Notes: generated from the letters alone by a model not told the origin. Shown: positions 10,491-21,340, counted from the first letter of the stretch. The stretch is DNA of 64,000 nucleotides from Bacillus sp. FJAT-25509 (GCF_001420605.1 NZ_LJIZ01000021.1:205856-269855), one strand, 5' to 3'. Made by a program: numbers and translations.

Positions 10491-11402
10491 ATGGAACAGG
10501 AAGAGCGTTATAAGGAAGCCAGGAAAGGGGCTTATATCGGAATATATGGAAATTTACTTCTAGCAATTGTTAAAGCAGTTATAGGATATATTGGAAATAG
10601 TAAAGCGTTAATGGCAGATGCGGTACATTCTGCGTCAGATGTGGTCGGTTCGATCGCGGTTTTATTTGGTTTAAGAGCTGCTAAGATGCCTCCAGATGAG
10701 GATCATCCTTATGGACATGGTAAAGCTGAATCAATTGCTGCAATTATTGTTGCTGTACTATTATTTATTGTTGGAATTGAAATAACTAAATCCTCTATAA
10801 CTGCATTTTTTAAACCAGTGCATCCACCAGAGCTAATCGCTTTATTAGCAGCTTTTATATCAATATTTTTAAAAGAATGGATGTTTCGCTATAAATATGC
10901 TTTAGGGAAAAGGTTAAATAGTGACGCAATCATCGCTAATGCATATGAACATCGCTCCGATGTATACTCATCTGCTGCAGCTATGGTTGGTATTGGAATT
11001 GCAATTCTAGGTACTAAATTTAATATGCCAGTACTTTTATATGCAGACCCTGCCGCTGGTCTTATTGTAGCAATTATGATTTTAAAAATGGCTTGGGATA
11101 TAGGTGCAGAATCAATACATACGACAATGGATCATGTCCTTCATGAAGAAGATATTGAACCTTATAAAGAAATTGTTAGGAACGTAGAAGGAGTTAAAGA
11201 AATAAATTCTCTCTATGCAAGGGAACACGGTTATTACGTCATAATCGATATTAAAGTCTCAGTAGATCCATATATAACGGTTGAAGAAGGACATAAAATC
11301 GGTAAAAATGTTAAAGCACAGTTGATGGAACAAAAAGATGTGGAAAATGTTTTTGTCCATATTAATCCATATAATGATAAAAATAACTCTTTCATCCAAT
11401 AA
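10491..11402 (+). CDS. Cation diffusion facilitator (CDF) family transporter
   Basis: A 303-residue protein of the CDF family, exporters of divalent metals such as Mn, Fe, Zn or Co in exchange for protons. Six membrane helices lie in the first about 210 residues. Metal-site motifs are ADAVHSASD near residues 41-49 (helix II), HPYGHGKAESI in the II-III loop, and YEHRSDVYSS (helix V). A C-terminal cytosolic ferredoxin-like domain (about 215-295) follows. The metal cannot be assigned from sequence; the DxxHS and HxxxD pattern resembles the FieF/MamM branch. Ribosome binding is weak (GGGAAGTAGG, 9-14 bases upstream). It stands between secDF and recJ. Confidence 0.88.
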   Translation: MEQEERYKEARKGAYIGIYGNLLLAIVKAVIGYIGNSKALMADAVHSASDVVGSIAVLFGLRAAKMPPDEDHPYGHGKAESIAAIIVAVLLFIVGIEITKSSITAFFKPVHPPELIALLAAFISIFLKEWMFRYKYALGKRLNSDAIIANAYEHRSDVYSSAAAMVGIGIAILGTKFNMPVLLYADPAAGLIVAIMILKMAWDIGAESIHTTMDHVLHEEDIEPYKEIVRNVEGVKEINSLYAREHGYYVIIDIKVSVDPYITVEEGHKIGKNVKAQLMEQKDVENVFVHINPYNDKNNSFIQ

Positions 11403-11441
11403 GTTTACTTTAGTATAATAGTACAGTTAGGGGTGAGAGTA

Positions 11442-13793
11442 TTGTTAAAGTCAAAAGCACGTTGGAAACCGAAATTATCGAATCACCAAGAAGAGCAATT
11501 ATTAAGTAAAGAATTACAGATTTCCCCTCTATTAGCTAAACTACTTGTTACTCGTGGATTTAATACAGTAGATGCAGCAAGTAAGTTTTTATATGAAGAT
11601 CAAATGAGCTTTCATGACCCGTTTTTATTAGAGGGTATGGATATTGCAATTGACAGAGTATTTCAAGCGATTGAAGAAAATGAAAAAATATTAATTTTTG
11701 GCGATTATGATGCAGATGGAGTTAGCAGTACTTCAGTATTGTATTTAACATTAATCGAACTAGAAGCAAATGTAGATTTTTATATACCAAATCGTTTTAC
11801 TGAAGGATATGGTCCAAATAAGAATGCATTTAAATGGGCGAATGACCAAGGTTATTCATTAATCATTACTGTAGATACAGGTATTTCTGCAGCAGAGGAA
11901 GTTAATTTTGCAAATGAACTAGGTGTGGATGTAATTATTACGGATCATCATGAACCACCAGAGGAATTACCAAACGCTATTGCGATTATTCATCCAAAGC
12001 TAAGTCCGAGCTATCCTTTTAAAGAACTAGCTGGTGTAGGAGTTGTGTTTAAATTCGCTTCCGCATTATTAGGTAGAGAACCAGAGGAATATTTGGAACT
12101 AGTTTCAATTGGTACAGTTGCTGATTTAGTACCTTTGGTTGATGAAAATCGTTTAATCGTAAAAAAAGGTGTAAGGCAACTAAAGCAAACTAAGCGTGAA
12201 GGACTAAGAGCTCTTTTAGAAATTAGTGGAACTACAACAGATTCAATTACCGAAGAAACAATTGGATTTGCAATTGGTCCTAGAATTAATGCAGTTGGTA
12301 GACTTGGTGATGCTAAGCCTGCAGTAGAGTTAGTTTTAGAAAATGATAGAGCACTTGCTAAAAAAAGAGCAGAGCAAATTGAAATTCTAAATAAGGAGCG
12401 ACAAGAATTAGTTTCACGTATGACAGAAGAGGCAATTAAGCAAGTAAAAGAGCTTGATTCATCTTGTTCAAATAAAGTGATTATTGTCGCAAAAGAAGGC
12501 TGGAATGCAGGAGTAGTTGGGATCGTTGCTTCGAAATTAGTTGATCGCTTCTACAAGCCAGTAATTGTTCTAAGTATCGATCGTGAAAAAGGAATAGCAA
12601 AAGGTTCAGCAAGAAGCATTGAAGGTTTTTCTCTATTTGAAAACTTAACAAGATGTAAAGATATTTTACCTCATTTTGGAGGTCATACACTTGCTGCTGG
12701 TATGACATTGGCAATTGAAGATGTCGAGCTATTAAGACATCGTTTAAATGAATATGCAGATCAAATTATGACAGATGAAGATTTTATCCCATTAAAAGAA
12801 GTCGATTTAAACTGTCAGGCTAGTGAAGTTTCAATCTCATTTATTAATGAATTAAATATGCTAGCACCTTTTGGGATGCATAACCCAAAACCTGTTTTAG
12901 AAATAAACGAGGTTGATGCTCTAAATATTAAACAAATCGGTAATGAAGGTGCACATCTTAAAGTACAACTAAAAGATGAGGTTACATTCCTTGATGCCGT
13001 AGGGTTTGGATTTGGACATGTTGCTAATGAAATTGCAAGTGGATCAAAAGTATCATGCTTAGGAATGGCTTCTATTAACGAATGGAATGGTAAACGAAAG
13101 CCGCAGTTAATGATCCATGATATTAAAGTAAATCATTGGCAGTTATTTGACTTAAGAGGTCAAGAGCCACATCGATTAACTTTACCTTCAACCGAAGAAA
13201 AATTCATATTTTTACATCAATCATCAAATGAATATGAAAATTTAAAGTCTAAATATCCTATTTCTAAGTTTGTTGCATATGAAGATGTACTAAACTTAGA
13301 TGTTAATATACAAAATAACTATGTGATCCTACTTGATTTACCTAGTTCTGAAAATGATTTGAAAGAAGTTTTTCGTAATGGGTTATCAGAACGTATCTAC
13401 TTAATTTTTAATCAAGAAGAATTACATTTCTTCTCACCAATACCAAGTAGAGAAAGTTTTAAAAAATTCTATTCGATCTTAGCAAATACAAATCCATTTG
13501 ACATGAACATGTATGAAGTGGCATTATGTCGTAAGATGGGTTGGAAAAAAGAACAAGTCGATTTTATGACAAAGGTGTTTTTTGATTTAGAATTTGTTAC
13601 AATAGAGGATGGAAAAATTCGTTTGTTGCCACAAACTGAGAAGAAAGATCTCTCTTTATCTAATACGTATGCAAAAAAATTAGCTAGTATTGAACTAGAA
13701 CGCTTATTTCTGTACTCAAAATGTGATGAATTAACTACATTTTTTCAAAATATGAAAAGTCATTTTTCCGAAAATGGGGAGGCACTTATTTAA
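11442..13793 (+). CDS. recJ: Single-stranded-DNA-specific exonuclease RecJ
   Basis: A 5'-3' ssDNA exonuclease of the DHH superfamily, used in RecF-pathway and mismatch repair. The product is 783 residues. Motifs are [17 protein letters not shown] (about residue 85), [21 protein letters not shown], a DHHA1-type GGHTLAAGM (about 415) and a Bacillus-type C-terminal extension. I chose TTG 11442 over GTG 11433 because AGGGGTGAG sits 6 bases upstream and the product then begins MLKSKARW, matching the MLxSKxRW start of B. subtilis YrvE. The stop overlaps apt (TAATG). Confidence 0.95.
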   Translation: MLKSKARWKPKLSNHQEEQLLSKELQISPLLAKLLVTRGFNTVDAASKFLYEDQMSFHDPFLLEGMDIAIDRVFQAIEENEKILIFGDYDADGVSSTSVLYLTLIELEANVDFYIPNRFTEGYGPNKNAFKWANDQGYSLIITVDTGISAAEEVNFANELGVDVIITDHHEPPEELPNAIAIIHPKLSPSYPFKELAGVGVVFKFASALLGREPEEYLELVSIGTVADLVPLVDENRLIVKKGVRQLKQTKREGLRALLEISGTTTDSITEETIGFAIGPRINAVGRLGDAKPAVELVLENDRALAKKRAEQIEILNKERQELVSRMTEEAIKQVKELDSSCSNKVIIVAKEGWNAGVVGIVASKLVDRFYKPVIVLSIDREKGIAKGSARSIEGFSLFENLTRCKDILPHFGGHTLAAGMTLAIEDVELLRHRLNEYADQIMTDEDFIPLKEVDLNCQASEVSISFINELNMLAPFGMHNPKPVLEINEVDALNIKQIGNEGAHLKVQLKDEVTFLDAVGFGFGHVANEIASGSKVSCLGMASINEWNGKRKPQLMIHDIKVNHWQLFDLRGQEPHRLTLPSTEEKFIFLHQSSNEYENLKSKYPISKFVAYEDVLNLDVNIQNNYVILLDLPSSENDLKEVFRNGLSERIYLIFNQEELHFFSPIPSRESFKKFYSILANTNPFDMNMYEVALCRKMGWKKEQVDFMTKVFFDLEFVTIEDGKIRLLPQTEKKDLSLSNTYAKKLASIELERLFLYSKCDELTTFFQNMKSHFSENGEALI

Positions 13794-14305
13794 TGAATTT
13801 AAAAGATTATATAACGATCGTACCGGACTGGCCAAAAGAAGGCGTTCAGTTTAAAGATATTTCATCATTAATGAATGATGGAAAAGCTTATAAAGAAGCA
13901 ACAGATCAAATCGTAGCTTATGCGAAAGAAAAAGATGTTGATTTAGTAGTTGGACCAGAAGCTCGTGGATTTATCGTTGGTTGTCCAATTTCTTACGCTT
14001 TAGAAATAGGTTTTGCACCTGTTCGTAAGCCAGGTAAATTACCTCGTGAAGTTATTAGCTACAACTACGATTTAGAATATGGTACAAATACGTTGACAAT
14101 GCATAAAGATGCTATTAAACCAGGTCAACGTATACTGATCACTGATGATTTATTAGCTACAGGTGGTACGATTGAAGCTACAATCAAACTAATTGAAGAA
14201 TTAGGTGGAATTGTAGTTGGTATTGCTTTCTTAATTGAGCTTTCTTACTTAGAAGGTCGTAAAAAATTAGAAGGCTATGATATATTTACACTAATGACAT
14301 ATTAA
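13793..14305 (+). CDS. apt: Adenine phosphoribosyltransferase
   Basis: Salvages adenine to AMP using PRPP. The product is 170 residues, full length. The PRPP-binding loop is [15 protein letters not shown] (about residues 118-132), and [31 protein letters not shown] is the conserved adenine-enzyme block. ATG overlaps the recJ stop (TAATG) with GGGGAGG upstream. An intrinsic terminator follows. Confidence 0.97.
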   Translation: MNLKDYITIVPDWPKEGVQFKDISSLMNDGKAYKEATDQIVAYAKEKDVDLVVGPEARGFIVGCPISYALEIGFAPVRKPGKLPREVISYNYDLEYGTNTLTMHKDAIKPGQRILITDDLLATGGTIEATIKLIEELGGIVVGIAFLIELSYLEGRKKLEGYDIFTLMTY

Positions 14306-14335
14306 TATTTAACATATGATAATGTTATCTAGACA

Positions 14336-14366
14336 GGGTACTCTGAATAATCAGAGTGCTCTTTTT
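14336..14366 (+). terminator. Rho-independent terminator of recJ-apt
   Basis: Stem GTACTCTGA with TCAGAGTGC (one G-T wobble), loop ATAA, followed by CTTTTT; 30 bases after the apt stop. Confidence 0.85.
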
Positions 14367-14410
14367 CTATCAAAGATCTGCAAAAAAAAATGAAATTTGA
14401 CGACTCCTGC

Positions 14411-14439
14411 TTTACAAAAAACGAAATTTTCATGATAAT
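14411..14439 (+). promoter_or_regulatory. Candidate SigmaA-type promoter of relA
   Basis: -35 TTTACA (14411-14416), 17-base spacer, -10 GATAAT (14434-14439), 28 bases before the relA start and downstream of the apt terminator. Confidence 0.6.
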
Positions 14440-14467
14440 AGAAGAAATAATGATTTAAGGTGATTAG

Positions 14468-16663
14468 ATGGCTACTGAGCAAGTTTTGACAGCAGAACAG
14501 GTTTTAGAGCAAGCGTCCCATTATTTAAAAGAAGATGATGTGGCGTTTATTAAACGTGCTTATGAATATGCTCGTGACGCACATAGTGAGCAATTTCGTA
14601 AGTCAGGTGAACCATATATTATACACCCGGTTCAAGTAGCAGGTATCCTAGTTGGCTTAGAGATGGATGCTACAACCATTAGTGCTGGGTTTCTTCATGA
14701 TGTAGTAGAGGATACTGAAGTATCTAAAGAGGACTTAGAGAACCAATTTGGCAAAGAAGTATCTATGCTTGTAGATGGTGTAACAAAGTTAGGTAAAATC
14801 AAGTTTAAATCGAAGGAAGAACAGCAAGCTGAAAATCATCGCAAAATGTTTGTAGCGATGGCACAGGACTTGAGAGTAATATTAATTAAATTAGCCGATC
14901 GCCTTCACAATATGAGAACGTTAAAACACTTACCTCAAGAAAAACGTATGCGAATTGCGAATGAAACGTTAGAAATATTTGCACCGCTAGCTCATCGACT
15001 AGGGATTAGTAAAGTAAAGTGGGAGCTTGAAGATACAGCGTTACGCTATTTAAATCCACAGCAATACTATCGAATAGTTAACTTAATGAAGCGAAAAAGA
15101 GCAGAGCGCGAGCAATATTTAGAAGAGGTTATTAACGAAATCTCAACTCAACTTGAAGATGTCGAAATTAAAACAGAAATTTCTGGACGTCCTAAGCATA
15201 TTTATAGCATTTACCATAAAATGGCTAAGCAAAATAAACAATTTAACGAGATTTATGACTTATTAGCTGTACGTGTGATTGTTAATAGTATTAAAGATTG
15301 CTACGCTGTTTTAGGCGTTATTCATACATGCTGGAAACCGATGCCAGGTCGTTTTAAAGATTATATTGCAATGCCTAAGGCGAATCTGTATCAATCTCTT
15401 CATACGACAGTAATCGGTCCAAAAGGTGAACCACTAGAAGTACAAATTCGAACACAAGAAATGCACCAAATTGCTGAATATGGTGTTGCAGCACACTGGG
15501 CATACAAAGAAGATAATGCAAATCTTCCTTCACAAAAAACTTTAGAAAATAAATTAAGTTGGTTCCGTGAAATTATCGAATGGCAAGATAATTCTACAAA
15601 TGCAGAAGAGTTCATGGAATCGGTAAAAATGGACTTATTCTCTGATATGGTTTTTGTATTTACTCCAAAAGGTGATGTTTATGAATTACCACTAGGATCT
15701 GTTCCAATCGATTTTGCTTACCGAATTCACTCTGAAATCGGAAATAAAACAATTGGTTCAAAAGTAAATGGAAAAATGGTCCCACTTGATTATAAACTTA
15801 AAACCGGTGATATCGTTGAGATTATGACATCGAAGCATTCGTATGGACCTAGCCAAGACTGGTTAAAGGTCGCTCAGTCTTCACACGCTAAAAATAAAAT
15901 ACGTCAATATTTTAAAAAGCAAAGAAGAGAAGAGAATGTTGAAAAGGGCAAGGAATTAGTTGAAAAAGAAATTAAAGCATTAGAATGTGATTTAAAAGAA
16001 GTATTAACGTCTGAAAATTTAAAACGCGTCGCAGAGAAATTTAATTTCTCTAATGCAGAAGATATGTATGCAGCCGTTGGATACAATGGAATTACTGCAA
16101 CACAGATTGCTCACCGTTTAACAGATAAATTCCGCAAACGTACTGAAATTGAGCTAGAAGACCGATTAAAAGAACTTTCTTCGGACCTTAAAAAAGCTCC
16201 ATCACGTCGTAAAGATGCTGGTATTTCTGTAAAAGGTGTAGATAATTTATTAATCCGCTTATCAAAATGCTGTAATCCTGTACCTGGTGATGATATTGTT
16301 GGCTATATCACAAAAGGCAGAGGAATCTCAGTTCATAGAAGCGATTGTGTAAACATGTTAAATGATAGTGAAGAAGATCGTTTTATTGAAGTTGATTGGG
16401 AGGAAAGCCCTACGTTCGAACGTGATTATAACGTTGATATCGAAATTTTCGGTTACGATCGTCGTGGTCTTTTAAATGAAGTTCTTTCAGTTGTAAATGA
16501 AACAAAAACAAATATCTCTTCAGTAACAGGAAAAAATGACCGAAATAAAATGGCAACTATTACAATGAGTTTGTCCATTCGTAATATAAACCACCTGCAA
16601 AAAGTAGTGGATAAGGTTAAACAAATTCCAGACATATACTCTGTGAGACGTATTTTCCACTAA
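14468..16663 (+). CDS. relA: Bifunctional (p)ppGpp synthetase/hydrolase RelA (Rel)
   Basis: The long RSH enzyme that makes and degrades the alarmone (p)ppGpp in the stringent response. 731 residues with all modules in order: HD hydrolase (HPVQVAGIL near 57; FLHDVVEDT; DRLHNMRTL), synthetase (RPKHIYSIYHKM; DLLAVRVIV; YQSLHTTVIGP), TGS domain (VFVFTPKGDVYELPLGSVPIDFAYRIHSEIG), the zinc-finger/helical region (LSKCCNPVPGDDIVGYITKGRGISVHRSDC) and a C-terminal ACT domain. Both active sites look intact. dtd follows after 15 bases, as in B. subtilis. Confidence 0.97.
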   Translation: MATEQVLTAEQVLEQASHYLKEDDVAFIKRAYEYARDAHSEQFRKSGEPYIIHPVQVAGILVGLEMDATTISAGFLHDVVEDTEVSKEDLENQFGKEVSMLVDGVTKLGKIKFKSKEEQQAENHRKMFVAMAQDLRVILIKLADRLHNMRTLKHLPQEKRMRIANETLEIFAPLAHRLGISKVKWELEDTALRYLNPQQYYRIVNLMKRKRAEREQYLEEVINEISTQLEDVEIKTEISGRPKHIYSIYHKMAKQNKQFNEIYDLLAVRVIVNSIKDCYAVLGVIHTCWKPMPGRFKDYIAMPKANLYQSLHTTVIGPKGEPLEVQIRTQEMHQIAEYGVAAHWAYKEDNANLPSQKTLENKLSWFREIIEWQDNSTNAEEFMESVKMDLFSDMVFVFTPKGDVYELPLGSVPIDFAYRIHSEIGNKTIGSKVNGKMVPLDYKLKTGDIVEIMTSKHSYGPSQDWLKVAQSSHAKNKIRQYFKKQRREENVEKGKELVEKEIKALECDLKEVLTSENLKRVAEKFNFSNAEDMYAAVGYNGITATQIAHRLTDKFRKRTEIELEDRLKELSSDLKKAPSRRKDAGISVKGVDNLLIRLSKCCNPVPGDDIVGYITKGRGISVHRSDCVNMLNDSEEDRFIEVDWEESPTFERDYNVDIEIFGYDRRGLLNEVLSVVNETKTNISSVTGKNDRNKMATITMSLSIRNINHLQKVVDKVKQIPDIYSVRRIFH

Positions 16664-16678
16664 TAGGAGGTGCCGAAA

Positions 16679-17119
16679 GTGAAAGTATTATTACAGCGCA
16701 CAAAAGAAGCAAAAGTCGTTGTAGACGGACAAGTAGTAGGTCAAATATCTAAAGGTTTATTATTGTTAGTTGGAATAACGCATGAAGACACGATAGAAGA
16801 TGTTAAATATTGCGCTGACAAAGCAGTTAACCTAAGAATTTTTGAAGATGAACTTGGAAAAATGAATTTATCATTAAATGATGTTGGAGGCCAGGTTCTA
16901 TCTGTTTCTCAATTCACTTTATATGGCGATACGAGAAAAGGTAGACGTCCAAGCTTCACAGATGCAGCCAAGCCAGAAATCGCAAATGAATTATACGAAT
17001 ATTTTAATTCGTATTTACGCGAACAAGGTTACGAAGTACAAACCGGTATTTTTGGTGCAGATATGGATGTAACATTTACAAACTGGGGACCAATTACAAT
17101 TATGATTGAAAGTAAATAA
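16679..17119 (+). CDS. dtd: D-aminoacyl-tRNA deacylase
   Basis: Removes D-amino acids (and mischarged glycine) from tRNA. 146 residues with [17 protein letters not shown] and the C-terminal [10 protein letters not shown] gate motif (the usual GPVT appears as GPIT). I chose GTG 16679: AGGAGG at 16665-16670 is 8 bases upstream and the protein starts MKVLLQR as family members do. GTG 16670 lies inside the Shine-Dalgarno. It is in an operon with relA. Confidence 0.95.
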   Translation: MKVLLQRTKEAKVVVDGQVVGQISKGLLLLVGITHEDTIEDVKYCADKAVNLRIFEDELGKMNLSLNDVGGQVLSVSQFTLYGDTRKGRRPSFTDAAKPEIANELYEYFNSYLREQGYEVQTGIFGADMDVTFTNWGPITIMIESK

Positions 17120-17131
17120 TCCAATTTTTAA

Positions 17132-17162
17132 CCTCCTTTTCCAAAAAGGAGGCATTTTTTTT
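17132..17162 (+). terminator. Rho-independent terminator of relA-dtd
   Basis: Stem CCTCCTTTT (17132-17140) with AAAAGGAGG (17144-17152), then CATTTTTTTT. Confidence 0.92.
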
Positions 17163-17251
17163 AATAAAAAAAATTATTAAAATAATAACTTCAAATAGCG
17201 AATATATTGAAGTACACGGGTTCTTTCAAAGAATTTAGAGGAGGTCATTAT

Positions 17252-17431
17252 ATGGACATAATTACAATCGTGTTAATCCTTATCGCTGGTGTAATTTTGT
17301 TTACGATCCTCAAAAGTTTCTTAAAAGCACTTTTATTTGTTATTTTAATCATCCTAGTTTATTACGGATTAATGCATTTCATAGACGGATCAGTTGAAAG
17401 CATTCAATCTACTTTGAGAATATTTATTTAA
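17252..17431 (+). CDS. Small hydrophobic membrane protein, function unknown
   Basis: A 59-residue protein that is almost entirely hydrophobic over residues 3-43 (ITIVLILIAGVILFTILKSFLKALLFVILIILVYYGLM), so one long or two short membrane helices. ATG 17252 follows AGAGGAGG with ideal spacing; an in-frame start at 17207 has none. It has its own intrinsic terminator, so it is a separate transcription unit. In B. subtilis the amidase gene yrvJ lies in this interval; it is absent here. I do not recognise a family. Confidence 0.7.
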   Translation: MDIITIVLILIAGVILFTILKSFLKALLFVILIILVYYGLMHFIDGSVESIQSTLRIFI

Positions 17432-17460
17432 ACCATGGTATGTACCATGGTTTTTTTTTG
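17430..17460 (+). terminator. Rho-independent terminator after the 59-residue membrane protein
   Basis: Perfect stem AAACCATGGTA (17430-17440) with TACCATGGTTT (17443-17453), running into nine T residues. Confidence 0.92.
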
Positions 17461-17738
17461 AAAGCAACTGCAAATAAATTTTCAAGACTGCAAATAAACA
17501 TCAATTTGCAAAAAATATCGTTAAATTTAACTAATTATTTTCTACTTCTACTAATATCTACGTTAAAGACTACTTAAATTTAATCAATTTCCACCTCTTT
17601 TTTTCTGAATCCATAGAACTAATTAAAATTGCTTAACCCTAAAAAAACGTGCCTAAGTTTTCAACAATATTTTAATTGTTTAATCCTTTAATTATTTGGA
17701 CATCCTATATAACAACATACTTGGAAGGAGACTGCAGC
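17461..17738. other. Intergenic stretch without a recognisable gene
   Basis: About 280 AT-rich bases. The only structure I see is a direct repeat ACTGCAAATAAA at 17467-17478 and 17487-17498, with a third partial TTTGCAAA nearby. No convincing open frame or terminator. Confidence 0.5.
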
Positions 17739-17912
17739 ATGAGAATAAATAATCGTAATAGTCTAGGATCAGGTAGAAAAGGTGTCTTGAATATGGATTT
17801 TCATGAGTTTCAAAATAGGGGACAAGAGTCCAATTCATTAGAGATGGCAAGTGAGTTTGGTTTAACTTTAAGAGAAGTGCGTGATTTAAAAAGACAGTTG
17901 GAGCGTTCGTAA
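17739..17912 (+). CDS. YrzK-like small protein
   Basis: A 57-residue protein. Its C-terminal half (EFQNRGQESNSLEMASEFGLTLREVRDLKRQLERS) looks like a helix-turn-helix of the sigma-factor type. It matches my memory of B. subtilis YrzK, which sits just upstream of hisS. ATG 17739 follows AAGGAGACTGC; the open frame extends upstream to 17676 without a ribosome binding site. Function is unknown. A DNA- or polymerase-binding role is a guess from the HTH-like pattern. Confidence 0.7.
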   Translation: MRINNRNSLGSGRKGVLNMDFHEFQNRGQESNSLEMASEFGLTLREVRDLKRQLERS

Positions 17913-17929
17913 AAAAATTTTAACTGTTC

Positions 17930-17958
17930 TTGACATTTGTCGTATCCGAACGTAAGAT
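17930..17958 (+). promoter_or_regulatory. SigmaA-type promoter of the hisS-aspS leader
   Basis: -35 TTGACA (17930-17935), 17-base spacer, -10 TAAGAT (17953-17958), immediately upstream of the T-box leader. Confidence 0.85.
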
Positions 17959-17984
17959 ATTAAATAACATATTGATACATAGTA

Positions 17985-18245
17985 ATAATCCATAGACGGA
18001 GAAAAGTAGGATAGGATCTCTTGTAGAGAGAGGAAGTGCCGTGGCTGAGAGCATTTCCACAAGTAGACTATTTGAAAGACACTCCCGAGGCTTTATTCTG
18101 AACGATTTCTAGTAAGGATAAACGTAATCGGCGTTAACGATGAAAGTGGGAGAACAGTTTATTGTTCTTCAATTAGGGTGGCACCACGGGCTTATAACTC
18201 TCGTCCCTACTGTTTTTATTTCAGTAGGCACGAGGGTTTTTTGTA
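17985..18245 (+). promoter_or_regulatory. T-box leader of hisS-aspS, probable Asp specifier
   Basis: A tRNA-sensing leader that reads through when the cognate uncharged tRNA is bound. Stem I begins around GAAAAGTAGG (17999); the T-box AGGGTGGCACCACGGG is at 18175-18190; the terminator stem (18200-18212 with 18222-18234) precedes six T residues. Aligned with the two other T-boxes in this window (TGAAx-codon-AYTCY), the specifier falls on GAC (18078-18080, Asp). A His codon CAC overlaps it at 18080-18082 but lacks the purine that normally follows the specifier. The operon encodes both HisRS and AspRS. Confidence 0.88.
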
Positions 18246-18277
18246 TTTATAAAGGTTTATATTTAGGAGGATTTAAA

Positions 18278-19543
18278 ATGTCGATTAATATCCCAAGAGG
18301 TACTCAGGATCTTTTACCTGGTACGATTGAAAAATGGCAGTATATTGAAAAGTTTGCAAGAGATTTATGCAAACGATATAACTATAACGAAATTCGTACA
18401 CCAATCTTTGAACATACTGAATTATTCCAGCGTGGTGTTGGAGATACAACAGATATTGTTCAAAAAGAAATGTACACATTTACTGATCGTGGAGATCGTC
18501 AATTAACATTACGTCCAGAAGGAACTGCGTCAATCGCTCGTTCTTATGTTGAAAATAAAATGTACGGAAATAGCAATCAACCTACAAAGATGTACTATAT
18601 CGGTCCTATGTTCCGTTATGAACGTCCCCAGGCTGGTCGCTATCGTCAGTTCGTACAATTTGGTATCGAAGCTTTAGGTAGTAATGATCCTTCTATCGAT
18701 GCAGAAGTATTAGCTCTATCAATGGAATTATATCGTGGTCTTGGATTGAAAAATGTTAAGTTAGTTCTTAATAGTTTAGGTGACCTAGAAAGCCGTAAAG
18801 CACACCGTGAAGCGCTTGTGAATCATTTTAAACCAGTAGCACATGAGCTATGTAGTGATTGTAATAATCGTTTAGAAACGAATCCTTTACGTATTTTAGA
18901 TTGTAAAAAGGATCACGATCACCCTTCAATGAAGACAGCACCATCGATTTTAGAATATTTAAATGAAGAATCTATGAACTATTTCGAAGCTGTTCAATCT
19001 TATTTAACAGCTATGAAAATTCCGTTTGAGATTGATGCAAATTTAGTACGTGGTTTAGATTATTATAATCACACTGTATTTGAAATCATGTTAGAAGGTA
19101 AAGGATTCGGTACAATTTCAACTTTAAGTGGTGGTGGCCGCTATAACGGATTAGTTGAAGAACTTGGCGGTCCTAATACTCCTGGTATTGGTTTCGCATT
19201 AAGTATAGAGCGTTTAATATTAGCTCTTGAAACAGAAGGAATCGAACTTCCAATCCAACAAGAAATGGATGTATTCCTAATCGGACTTGGAGAAGAAGTG
19301 AAAAAAGAAGCGACTGCTATTTTATATCAATTGCGAAAAGCTGGTCTTGTTTGTGAAAAAGATTACCAAGATCGTAAAATAAAAGCTCAATTCAAAGCAG
19401 CGGAACGTTATAAAGCAAGATTTGTAGCGGTTCTAGGTGAGGAAGAATTATCTCGAGGAGTCATTAATTTAAAAGACCAAGAGACTGGTGTACAAGAAGA
19501 AGTTGCATTAGACATCTTTGTAAAATACGTAAGCTCTAAATAA
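18278..19543 (+). CDS. hisS: Histidyl-tRNA synthetase
   Basis: Class II aminoacyl-tRNA synthetase charging tRNA-His. 421 residues. Motifs are [11 protein letters not shown] at the N-terminus, the class II motif 2 region [19 protein letters not shown], the histidine-A motif [15 protein letters not shown], and [15 protein letters not shown] (motif 3 area [11 protein letters not shown]), then the anticodon-binding domain from about 330. The start is ATG 18278 with TAGGAGG; the open frame continues upstream into the T-box leader, which is not coding. aspS starts 20 bases downstream. Confidence 0.97.
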   Translation: MSINIPRGTQDLLPGTIEKWQYIEKFARDLCKRYNYNEIRTPIFEHTELFQRGVGDTTDIVQKEMYTFTDRGDRQLTLRPEGTASIARSYVENKMYGNSNQPTKMYYIGPMFRYERPQAGRYRQFVQFGIEALGSNDPSIDAEVLALSMELYRGLGLKNVKLVLNSLGDLESRKAHREALVNHFKPVAHELCSDCNNRLETNPLRILDCKKDHDHPSMKTAPSILEYLNEESMNYFEAVQSYLTAMKIPFEIDANLVRGLDYYNHTVFEIMLEGKGFGTISTLSGGGRYNGLVEELGGPNTPGIGFALSIERLILALETEGIELPIQQEMDVFLIGLGEEVKKEATAILYQLRKAGLVCEKDYQDRKIKAQFKAAERYKARFVAVLGEEELSRGVINLKDQETGVQEEVALDIFVKYVSSK

Positions 19544-19562
19544 ACAAATGGGGGAATTGAAA

Positions 19563-21332
19563 ATGGAACAACGAACGCATTTATGTGGAGAACTAAGGGA
19601 ATCACATATCGGTCAAAGTGTAACACTTAAAGGATGGGTACAAAAAAGACGTGATTTAGGTGGATTGATTTTTATTGATTTACGTGACCGTTCTGGACTT
19701 GTACAAATCGTTTTTAATCCTGAAACTTCAGGTGAAGCTTTAGCTCTAGCTGAAACTGTACGTAATGAATTTATTCTTCACGTTCACGGGAAAGTAGTAT
19801 CTCGTGGTGAAGGTACAGCTAATACAAATCTTGAAACAGGAGCAATTGAAGTTTCTGTTGAAAAACTTGAACTTATTAATAAAGCTAAAAATCCTCCATT
19901 TCCAATTGAAAATAAAACTGAGGTAGCAGAAGACCTTCGTTTAAAATATCGTTATTTAGATCTACGTCGTCCAGTTATGTATGACACATTTAAATTACGT
20001 TCAAAAATTACAAAATCAATTCGTGATTTCTTAGATGGTGAAGACTTCTTAGAAGTTGAAACGCCAATTTTAACGAAGAGTACTCCAGAAGGAGCTCGAG
20101 ACTATTTAGTACCTAGCCGTGTACATCCAGGTGAGTTTTATGCATTACCACAATCACCTCAAATTTTTAAACAATTATTAATGGTTTCAGGATTTGAACG
20201 CTATTTCCAAATTGCACGATGCTTCCGTGACGAAGATTTACGTGCTGACCGTCAACCAGAATTTACTCAAATAGACATTGAAACTAGCTTCCTTTCTCAA
20301 GAGGAAATAATGGAAATGTCTGAAAGAATGATGGTTAAAATGATGAAGGAAACCAAAGGTGTTGAACTAGTTACACCACTTCCTCGTATGAGCTATGATG
20401 AAGCGATGAATCGTTACGGTTCTGATAAGCCTGATACTCGTTTCGGTTTAGAGCTAATTGATGTTTCTTCTTTCGCTAAAGAAAGTGGATTTAAAGTATT
20501 TACTTCAGCTGTTGAAAACGGTGGACAAGTAAAATGTTTAAATGTAAAAGGTCAAGCAGCAAATTATTCTCGTAAAGACATCGATGGTCTTCAAGAATAT
20601 GCTGGCCGTTATGGAGCAAAAGGTCTTGCTTGGTTAAAACTTGAAGAAGATGGTTTTAAAGGACCAATCGCTAAATTCTTTAGTGAGGAAGAGTTTGCTA
20701 CATTAAAATTAGCTGTAGAAGCAGAAGCTGGTGACTTAATTTTATTCGTAGCTTCAGATGCTTCAGTAGTTGCAAATAGCTTAGGTGCACTTCGATTAAA
20801 ACTAGGTAAAGACTTAGATTTAATTGATCAATCTAAATTCAATTTCTTATGGGTTACTGACTGGCCATTACTTGAGTATGATGCAGAATTAAATCGCTAT
20901 TTTGCGGCTCATCATCCATTCACGTCTCCTGTTCGTGAAGATATTGCGAAACTTGATACTGACCCAGGTAGTGTAAAAGCTCAAGCTTATGACTTAGTAT
21001 TAAATGGTTACGAGCTTGGTGGAGGATCGGTTCGAATTTACGAAAGAGACATTCAAGAAAAAATGTTCAAATGCTTAGGATTTTCTGAAGAAGAAGCACA
21101 AGAGCAATTTGGTTTCTTAATGGAAGCATTTGAATATGGTACACCACCACATGGCGGAATTGCGTTAGGTTTAGACCGTATTGTTATGTTACTTGCAGGT
21201 CGCTCAAATTTACGTGACACAATTGCATTCCCTAAAACAGCATCAGCAAGTTGTTTATTAACAAATGCACCAAGTTCAGTTTCTTCTGCACAATTAGAAG
21301 AATTAGCGTTAAAAACAACTGTAGAAGAGTAA
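19563..21332 (+). CDS. aspS: Aspartyl-tRNA synthetase
   Basis: Class II synthetase for aspartate, bacterial type. 589 residues: OB-fold anticodon domain (about 1-110), catalytic core with [41 protein letters not shown] (motif 2), the bacterial GAD insertion (about 300-410), and [14 protein letters not shown] (motif 3). ATG 19563 follows GGGGGAATTGAAA. In operon with hisS under the T-box. B. subtilis has the 6S-1 RNA gene after aspS; I see none in this 165-bp gap. Confidence 0.97.
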   Translation: MEQRTHLCGELRESHIGQSVTLKGWVQKRRDLGGLIFIDLRDRSGLVQIVFNPETSGEALALAETVRNEFILHVHGKVVSRGEGTANTNLETGAIEVSVEKLELINKAKNPPFPIENKTEVAEDLRLKYRYLDLRRPVMYDTFKLRSKITKSIRDFLDGEDFLEVETPILTKSTPEGARDYLVPSRVHPGEFYALPQSPQIFKQLLMVSGFERYFQIARCFRDEDLRADRQPEFTQIDIETSFLSQEEIMEMSERMMVKMMKETKGVELVTPLPRMSYDEAMNRYGSDKPDTRFGLELIDVSSFAKESGFKVFTSAVENGGQVKCLNVKGQAANYSRKDIDGLQEYAGRYGAKGLAWLKLEEDGFKGPIAKFFSEEEFATLKLAVEAEAGDLILFVASDASVVANSLGALRLKLGKDLDLIDQSKFNFLWVTDWPLLEYDAELNRYFAAHHPFTSPVREDIAKLDTDPGSVKAQAYDLVLNGYELGGGSVRIYERDIQEKMFKCLGFSEEEAQEQFGFLMEAFEYGTPPHGGIALGLDRIVMLLAGRSNLRDTIAFPKTASASCLLTNAPSSVSSAQLEELALKTTVEE

Positions 21333-21340
21333 AATAAAGA

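Noticed and set aside
17467-17498. ACTGCAAATAAA direct repeat as a CRISPR or operator array
   Set aside because: Only two full units of 12 bases; no spacer regularity beyond that and no neighbouring cas gene.
18140-18277. N-terminal extension of hisS through the leader
   Set aside because: It lies in the T-box and terminator; the true start has AGGAGG at 18266-18270 and matches the family N-terminus.
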